Of a DNA stretch of 64,000 nt, positions 60,268-64,000 are shown piece after piece. The notes beneath the pieces were generated by a model, which did not search any database, was not told the DNA's origin, and saw only the letters and a list, made by a program, of their open reading frames with translations. Numbering within the stretch: position 1 is the first letter of the stretch; each line of letters starts with the position of its first letter. Source of the DNA: Kutzneria buriramensis. GTDB taxonomy: Bacteria; Actinomycetota; Actinomycetes; Mycobacteriales; Pseudonocardiaceae. A program made the position numbers and the translations under genes. The stretch lies in assembly GCF_003387475.1 (NCBI RefSeq), contig NZ_QUNO01000002.1, forward strand, positions 761,034-825,033, written 5' to 3'.

Positions 60268-61426
60268 CGGGCCGGTGCGCCAGGTGCCGGACCAGCGCCG
60301 CCAGCGCGGCCAGCGCGATGAGGCCGGCGACCGCGCCCCAGCCGAAGCGGTCGTACGCCTGCACGCCCAGCCACGAGCCGGCGGTGCCGCCGAGGAACGT
60401 GCAGGTCATGTAGGCGGTGTTGAGCCGGCTGCGGGCCTCCGGCAGCAGGGCGAAGATCCGTGACTGGTTGGCGACCTGGTTCGCCTGCACGGCGACGTCC
60501 AGCAGGACCAGGCCGACGATCACCAGCACGAGGCCGGTGATCCCGCCGAGCGTGCCGAATGCCAGCACGCCGGCGGCCAGGATGACGCCGATGGCGGCCA
60601 GCAGCGTCACCGGCTCGGGGCCGCGGCGATCGATCCAGCGGCCGGCGATGGGCGTGACGAACACGCTGACCGCACCGGCGAGGCCGATCAGGCCGACGGT
60701 CTCCGCGCCGAATCCGTAGCGCGGGCCGCTGATCAGCAGCGCCAGGCTGGTCCAGGCGGCGCTGAACCCGCCGAACAGCAGCACCTGGTACAGCGCGGAC
60801 CGGCGCAGCTCGGGCTGGCTGCCCAGCAGCCGCAGCGACTGCCACAGCAGCGCCGGGTAGTGGTGCCGGACGGCCGGGTCGGTGCGCGGGACCGTGACGG
60901 CCAGCACGGCCGCGAGCAGCAGGATCAGCGCGGCGGCGACCAGGTACGGCGCCCGCCAGCCGAGCCACTCGCCGACGGTGCCGCCGAACGTGCGGGCCAA
61001 CAGGATGCCGCCGAGCAGGCCACCGAGCAGCGTGCCGACGACCGCGCCGCGGCGGTCGTCCGGGACCAGGCCGGCGACCATCGGAATGATCACCTGCGGC
61101 ACGACGGTGAACACGCCGGCCAGTGAGCCGGCGACGAGCAGCACCGGCAGGCTGCGCGCGGTGCCGGCGGCGATCAGGCAGCCGGCGGTGAGCACCATCA
61201 GCGCCACGATCAGCGGCCGGTGCCGCAGCCGGTCGCCCAGCGGGACCAGCAGGAACACGCCGAGGGCGTAGCCGAGCTGGGCGCCGGTGGCGGTCTGCGC
61301 GGCGGCGCTGGGCGTCACGCGCAGGTCGGCGGCGATCAGCGGGCTGATGGCCTGCGGGAAGTAGATCGTGCTGACGCAGACCGCGCAGGCCAGCGTGAGC
61401 AGCGGGATCATCCAGCGGTTGAGCAC
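60203..61426 (-). CDS. MFS transporter
   Basis: A 407-residue twelve-helix transporter. FPQAISPLIAADLRV at the first helix, GVFLLVPLGDRLRHRPLI as the helix 2-3 motif A and a second-half motif ITPIAGRWIDRRGPEP-like (TPIAGRWIDRRGPE) are typical of drug/efflux members. GGAGGGG nine bases before the GTG supports the start. It is divergent from a TetR repressor with two operator copies between them, so induction of efflux by a TetR ligand is expected. Confidence 0.9.
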   Translation of the reverse strand: MLNRWMIPLLTLACAVCVSTIYFPQAISPLIAADLRVTPSAAAQTATGAQLGYALGVFLLVPLGDRLRHRPLIVALMVLTAGCLIAAGTARSLPVLLVAGSLAGVFTVVPQVIIPMVAGLVPDDRRGAVVGTLLGGLLGGILLARTFGGTVGEWLGWRAPYLVAAALILLLAAVLAVTVPRTDPAVRHHYPALLWQSLRLLGSQPELRRSALYQVLLFGGFSAAWTSLALLISGPRYGFGAETVGLIGLAGAVSVFVTPIAGRWIDRRGPEPVTLLAAIGVILAAGVLAFGTLGGITGLVLVIVGLVLLDVAVQANQVANQSRIFALLPEARSRLNTAYMTCTFLGGTAGSWLGVQAYDRFGWGAVAGLIALAALAALVRHLAHRPVSARPGTPEPVSSAPAAATPR

Positions 61427-61443
61427 GGCGCCCCCTCCGAGCG

Positions 61444-61496
61444 AACTAACTGGTTCGATCGTATCGTACGACGGCAGCCGAACGAACCGGTTCGTT
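61444..61496. promoter_or_regulatory. Two TetR operator copies
   Basis: AACGAACCGGTTCGTT at 61481-61496 is a perfect 16-bp palindrome. AACTAACTGGTTCGAT at 61444-61459 matches it in 13 of 16 bases. They lie between the divergent MFS and TetR genes, each close to one start (18 bases to the MFS GTG, 12 to the TetR GTG), so one dimer can block each promoter. Confidence 0.78.
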
Positions 61497-61507
61497 ATCC
61501 TGGCCAC

Positions 61508-62068
61508 GTGGGGTACGACTCGAAGGCGACCAAGGACCGCATCCTGTGCGCGGCGACGAAGGAGTTCGCCAAGCACGGCGTGGCGGGCGCCCGCGTCGAC
61601 CGCATCGCCGAGGCCGCGCAGGCCAACAAGCGAGCCATCTACGACTACTTCGGCGACAAGAAGGCGCTGTTCGCGGCCGTGCTCGAGCACATGCTGTCCA
61701 AGTGCGCCGACGCCGTGCCCGTGCGCGACGACCTGGCCGACTACGCGCGCCGGCTGTTCGACTACCACGCCGCCAACCCCGAGGCGCTGCGCCTGCTCAT
61801 GTGGGAGGCGCTGGAGATGGGCGGCCGCGAGGTGCCGGCCGAGGAGGTCCGCACCGCCGAGTACCAAAAGCGGGTCACCTCGATCGAAGACACCGTCCCC
61901 GACGCCGCGATGATCTACTTCTTCACGCTGGGCCTGGTGAACTGGGGCCGGGCCATGCCGCAGCTGCGCCGGATGGTGCTCGGCGCGGACTTCCCGCAGG
62001 ACCAGCTGATCGAGGCGACGGTGGCGGCGGTGCGGACGCTGGCCGGGGGATCAGCTACTGCACGATGA
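61508..62068 (+). CDS. TetR/AcrR-family repressor
   Basis: A 186-residue repressor. The HTH is at about 7-52 (TKDRILCAATKEFAKHGVAGARVDRIAEAAQANKRAIYDYFGDK in parts: GVAGARVDRIAEAA, RAIYDYFGDKKALF). C-terminal residues form the ligand and dimer domain (EALRLLMWEALEMGG). The GTG start has no ribosome binding site and lies about 7 bases after TATCCT, a -10-like box, so it is probably leaderless. It controls the divergent MFS gene through two operator copies. Its last 14 bases overlap the alcohol dehydrogenase tail. Confidence 0.9.
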   Translation: MGYDSKATKDRILCAATKEFAKHGVAGARVDRIAEAAQANKRAIYDYFGDKKALFAAVLEHMLSKCADAVPVRDDLADYARRLFDYHAANPEALRLLMWEALEMGGREVPAEEVRTAEYQKRVTSIEDTVPDAAMIYFFTLGLVNWGRAMPQLRRMVLGADFPQDQLIEATVAAVRTLAGGSATAR

Positions 62069-63179
62069 CCTGTCGCACGGCCTCGCCGCTCGCCAGCTGG
62101 TCGAAGCCCTCGTTGACCTGGTCCAGCCGCAGCCGCCCGGACACCAGTTCGTGCACGGGCAGCAGCCCCGCCTGGTAGAGCTGCACGAACCGGGGGATGT
62201 CCCGGCGCGGCACGCTGGAACCCAGGTAGCTGCCGCGCAGGGTGCGCTCCTCGGCGACCAGGCTCAGCGCCGGCAGCACCAGCTGGCGGTCCGGATGCGG
62301 CAGGCCGACCGTCACGGTCGTGCCGCCGATCCTCGTGGCGTGATACGCCTGCGCCAGCACGTGCTCGCTGCCGGTCGTGTCGATGACCTTGTCCGCGCCG
62401 CCGTCGGTGAGATCGCGGACCTCCGTGACGGCGTCCGGGCCGCCACCAACCACGTGATTTGCCCCCAACCGCGCAGCCAAGTCCCGCTTTGCTTGCACGA
62501 TGTCGACGGCGACGATCTTGGCCGCACCGGCGGCCCGCGCGGCCAGCAGCGCCGCCATCCCGACGCCGCCGAGCCCGAACACCGCGACCGTCTCCCCCGG
62601 CTTGACCTCCGCGCTGTGGAACGCCGCGCCGGCGCCGGTCAGGACGGCGCAGCCGAACAGCGCCGCCAGCTCCAGCGGCAGCTCCGGATCGACCCGCACC
62701 GCGGACCGGCTGGACACGACGGCGTACTCGGCGAACGCGGACACCCCGAGGTGGTGGTGCTCCCCGCCGCGCCACCGGCGCTCCCCCGACAGCAGCGTGC
62801 CGGCCCGGTTGGCGACCGCCCCCGGCTCGCACAGCGCCGGCCGCCCGGCCAGGCACATCCGGCACGACCCACAGGCCGGCACGAACGCCAGCACCACGTG
62901 GTCGCCGACGGCGAACTCCGCCCCGTCAATGTCATCTGTGGGGCCTACCTCGACGACCTCGCCGGCGGCCTCGTGGCCGAGCACCATCGGCAGCGGCCGC
63001 GGCCGCGAGCCGTTGATCACCGACAGGTCGGAGTGGCACAGGCCGGCCGCGCCGATCCGCACCAGGATCTCGCCGCGCCCCGGCGGTTCCAGCTCCAGCT
63101 CCGTGACCTGCAACGGCCGCGAGTCCGCGTACGGCCGCTCGACACCGGAGGCCACCAGCACGGCCGCCTTCACCCTCAT
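62055..63179 (-). CDS. Zinc-dependent class III-like alcohol dehydrogenase (MDR)
   Basis: A 374-residue MDR enzyme. Catalytic zinc site in AAGLCHSDLSVINGSR and VLGHEAAGEVVEVG in parts (GLCHSDLS, LGHEAAG), structural zinc cysteines in PACGSCRMCLAGRPALC (CGSCRMC), NAD site FGLGGVGMAALL. Length and CHSDL match the alcohol/formaldehyde-type dehydrogenases common near acyl-CoA metabolism genes. ATG overlaps the thioesterase stop (ATGA), so it is coupled with the upstream gene. Confidence 0.9.
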   Translation of the reverse strand: MRVKAAVLVASGVERPYADSRPLQVTELELEPPGRGEILVRIGAAGLCHSDLSVINGSRPRPLPMVLGHEAAGEVVEVGPTDDIDGAEFAVGDHVVLAFVPACGSCRMCLAGRPALCEPGAVANRAGTLLSGERRWRGGEHHHLGVSAFAEYAVVSSRSAVRVDPELPLELAALFGCAVLTGAGAAFHSAEVKPGETVAVFGLGGVGMAALLAARAAGAAKIVAVDIVQAKRDLAARLGANHVVGGGPDAVTEVRDLTDGGADKVIDTTGSEHVLAQAYHATRIGGTTVTVGLPHPDRQLVLPALSLVAEERTLRGSYLGSSVPRRDIPRFVQLYQAGLLPVHELVSGRLRLDQVNEGFDQLASGEAVRQVIVQ

Positions 63180-63589
63180 GCGGTCACCAACTTCTCCAGC
63201 TCGCCCCGCATCGGCTCGGCGATCGGCACCGGCCGGCGGGTCTCCCGGTCCACGAACACGTGTGTGAAGGACCCCTCCGCCACCAGCGTGCGCCGGTCGC
63301 TGCGGAACAGGCCCGTCTCATAGCGGACGCTGCTGGTGCCGAGGTGGCCCACGCGCAGGCCGACCGCGATCACCTCGGGGAACGTCACCGAGGCCTTGTA
63401 CACGCAGTGCGACTCCACGCACAGCCCGATCGGGCCGTCCCCGTCCAGCTCCAGGCCGGCCCGCTCGATCAGCCAGGTGTTGATCACGGTGTCCATCACC
63501 GAGTAGTGCACCGCGTTGTTCACGTGCCCGTAGTGGTCGTTGTCCTTCCACCTGGTCGGCACGTCCTGCCAGTACCCGTACTCGGTCAT
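63176..63589 (-). CDS. Hotdog-fold acyl-CoA thioesterase (4HBT type)
   Basis: A 137-residue thioesterase. TRWKDNDHYGHVNNAVHYSVMD in parts (DNDHYGHVNNAVHY) is the 4-hydroxybenzoyl-CoA thioesterase signature with catalytic Asp; central helix and long strands follow (SVRYETGLFRSDRRTLVAEG in part). It hydrolyses short or aromatic acyl-CoA. GGGGGC precedes the ATG. First gene of a coupled pair with an alcohol dehydrogenase, likely a small catabolic unit. Confidence 0.9.
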   Translation of the reverse strand: MTEYGYWQDVPTRWKDNDHYGHVNNAVHYSVMDTVINTWLIERAGLELDGDGPIGLCVESHCVYKASVTFPEVIAVGLRVGHLGTSSVRYETGLFRSDRRTLVAEGSFTHVFVDRETRRPVPIAEPMRGELEKLVTA

Positions 63590-63597
63590 GCCCCCAT

Positions 63598-63910
63598 CTA
63601 AACACCCTGGGGGAACGCGAAGAGCCGGTCCGGGTCGTGGCGGTCGGCGATCTCCCGCAGCCTCGGCGCGTTGGCGCCGAAGTAGGCCTGCCGCCAGTCC
63701 GCCAGCTCCGGGTCGATGTAGTTGACGAACCCGTTGACGCCGAACCACTGGCCGAGGCCGTCGCGGACCGGCGCGAGCTCCCGCCGCGCGTCGGCAGTGG
63801 TGGTGCGGACCTGGTTGGTCACCTGGATGCTGGCGATCGCGTCGCGGTGCGGGAACGCGCCCTCGCCGCGGGCGATCGCGCCGCCGAAACTGTCGATGAG
63901 GCAGTGCCGT
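63598..63910 (-). pseudogene. C-terminal remnant of an FAD-linked (berberine-bridge-type) oxidase
   Basis: About 104 codons remain: LIDSFGGAIAR, FPHRDAIASIQVTNQ and the BBE-domain end NYIDPELADW, YFGANAPRLREIADRHDPDRLF (in parts), FAFPQGV before the stop. The FAD-binding N-terminal part (over 300 residues in family members) is missing; the family match stops near 63905-63911 and the frame meets a stop at 63940. The break coincides with a transposon-end-like sequence, so the gene was probably cut by an insertion. A start at GTG 63822 would give a non-functional 74-residue piece. Confidence 0.72.
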
Positions 63911-64000
63911 TGTAGGGTCTCAAACCCCGCTGCACTTTCTCATTTCGAACTGCACCTGAGCTGCACTTGTGCAACGGGAAGTGAGACTGGGCCGACCGCC
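63911..64000. mobile_element. Possible end of an inserted transposon at the window edge
   Basis: Where oxidase homology stops the sequence begins TGTAGGGTCTC and holds three CTGCAC copies at 63930, 63950 and 63961 with 14- and 5-base gaps, plus CTCATTTCG and its near complement later. Terminal TGT and repeated short motifs recall the multi-site ends of IS21- or Tn7/Tn5053-like transposons. The transposase would be beyond the window, so this is an inference from position and repeat pattern. Confidence 0.45.

Noticed and set aside
61440..61475. GGTTCGATC string suggestive of a tRNA T-arm
   Set aside because: No acceptor or anticodon stems nearby; it is part of a TetR operator copy.
1..64000. 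CRISPR arrays, rRNA, tRNA or a large biosynthetic cluster
   Set aside because: No regularly spaced direct repeats with unique spacers, no tRNA-like cloverleaf or rRNA sequence, and no PKS, NRPS, terpene or RiPP core genes were found on reading both strands.

Overview
The window is very high-GC DNA with strong third-position GC bias, frequent GTG starts and many overlapping stop/start codons. Combined with Tat-exported enzymes, F420-type oxidoreductases, mycothiol-type DinB proteins, a Ku/LigD-type repair pair and a trpM-trpB-trpA order, this points to a filamentous actinomycete, most likely Pseudonocardiales (Kutzneria/Amycolatopsis-like; inference). It reads as accessory chromosomal-arm DNA: many secreted polysaccharide-active enzymes, small regulators and oxidoreductases, few core genes, and no tRNA, rRNA, CRISPR array or complete biosynthetic gene cluster that I can see.

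Layout. 1-6.6 kb: a giant LamG surface protein (cut by the left edge) divergent from a Tat-exported GH71/99-like glycosidase. 6.6-13.5 kb: aldehyde dehydrogenase, Ku, a DUF1206 membrane protein, DinB and imine-reductase-like genes, a glycosyltransferase and a STAS-HATPase regulator. 13.5-18.5 kb: secreted Pro-rich glycosidase-like protein, XRE regulator, acyltransferase, orphan histidine kinase, SRPBCC protein. 18.6-22.2 kb: DUF3040, beta-phosphoglucomutase and GH65 phosphorylase, a disaccharide phosphorolysis unit. 22.3-25.7 kb: an envelope copper cluster (CopD and two cupredoxins). 25.7-27.8 kb: trpM-trpB-trpA, with trpM only 44 codons and apparently leaderless. 27.9-34.2 kb: LigD-type polymerase, methyltransferase, PLP enzyme, VOC protein, DUF1275 and an MFS exporter. 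34.4-39.2 kb: an acyl-CoA-dehydrogenase-like / LLM oxidoreductase / HxlR operon, divergent from a flavin monooxygenase across a short operator-like region, then a nitroreductase. 39.2-42.9 kb: three-subunit Tat-exported molybdenum hydroxylase. 43-48.8 kb: GH105 gene broken by an amber codon, a caspase-HEAT-membrane protein, a GH12 cellulase behind a CebR/CelR-type operator, and an alcohol dehydrogenase. 48.7-53 kb: cobalamin genes cbiD and cobK with a BtuF-like protein. 53-64 kb: PP2C-like phosphatase, a GH15 glucodextranase-like enzyme, serine hydrolase, NlpC/P60 peptidase, a TetR/MFS pair with two operator copies, alcohol dehydrogenase-thioesterase, and an FAD-oxidase remnant cut by what looks like a transposon end.

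The most unusual material is non-coding. Two copies (17.7 and 44.2 kb) of a 150-205 bp structured element start 4-8 bases after a stop codon, in the same orientation as the gene. A second, shorter repeat family (28.9, 34.3 and 34.45 kb) does the same, and one copy supplies a gene's last codons and stop. Convergent neighbours also overlap tail-to-tail unusually often. Together these suggest dispersed 3'-end elements that I cannot match to a named family.

All identifications rest on reading the sequence and on remembered family features; no database search was run.
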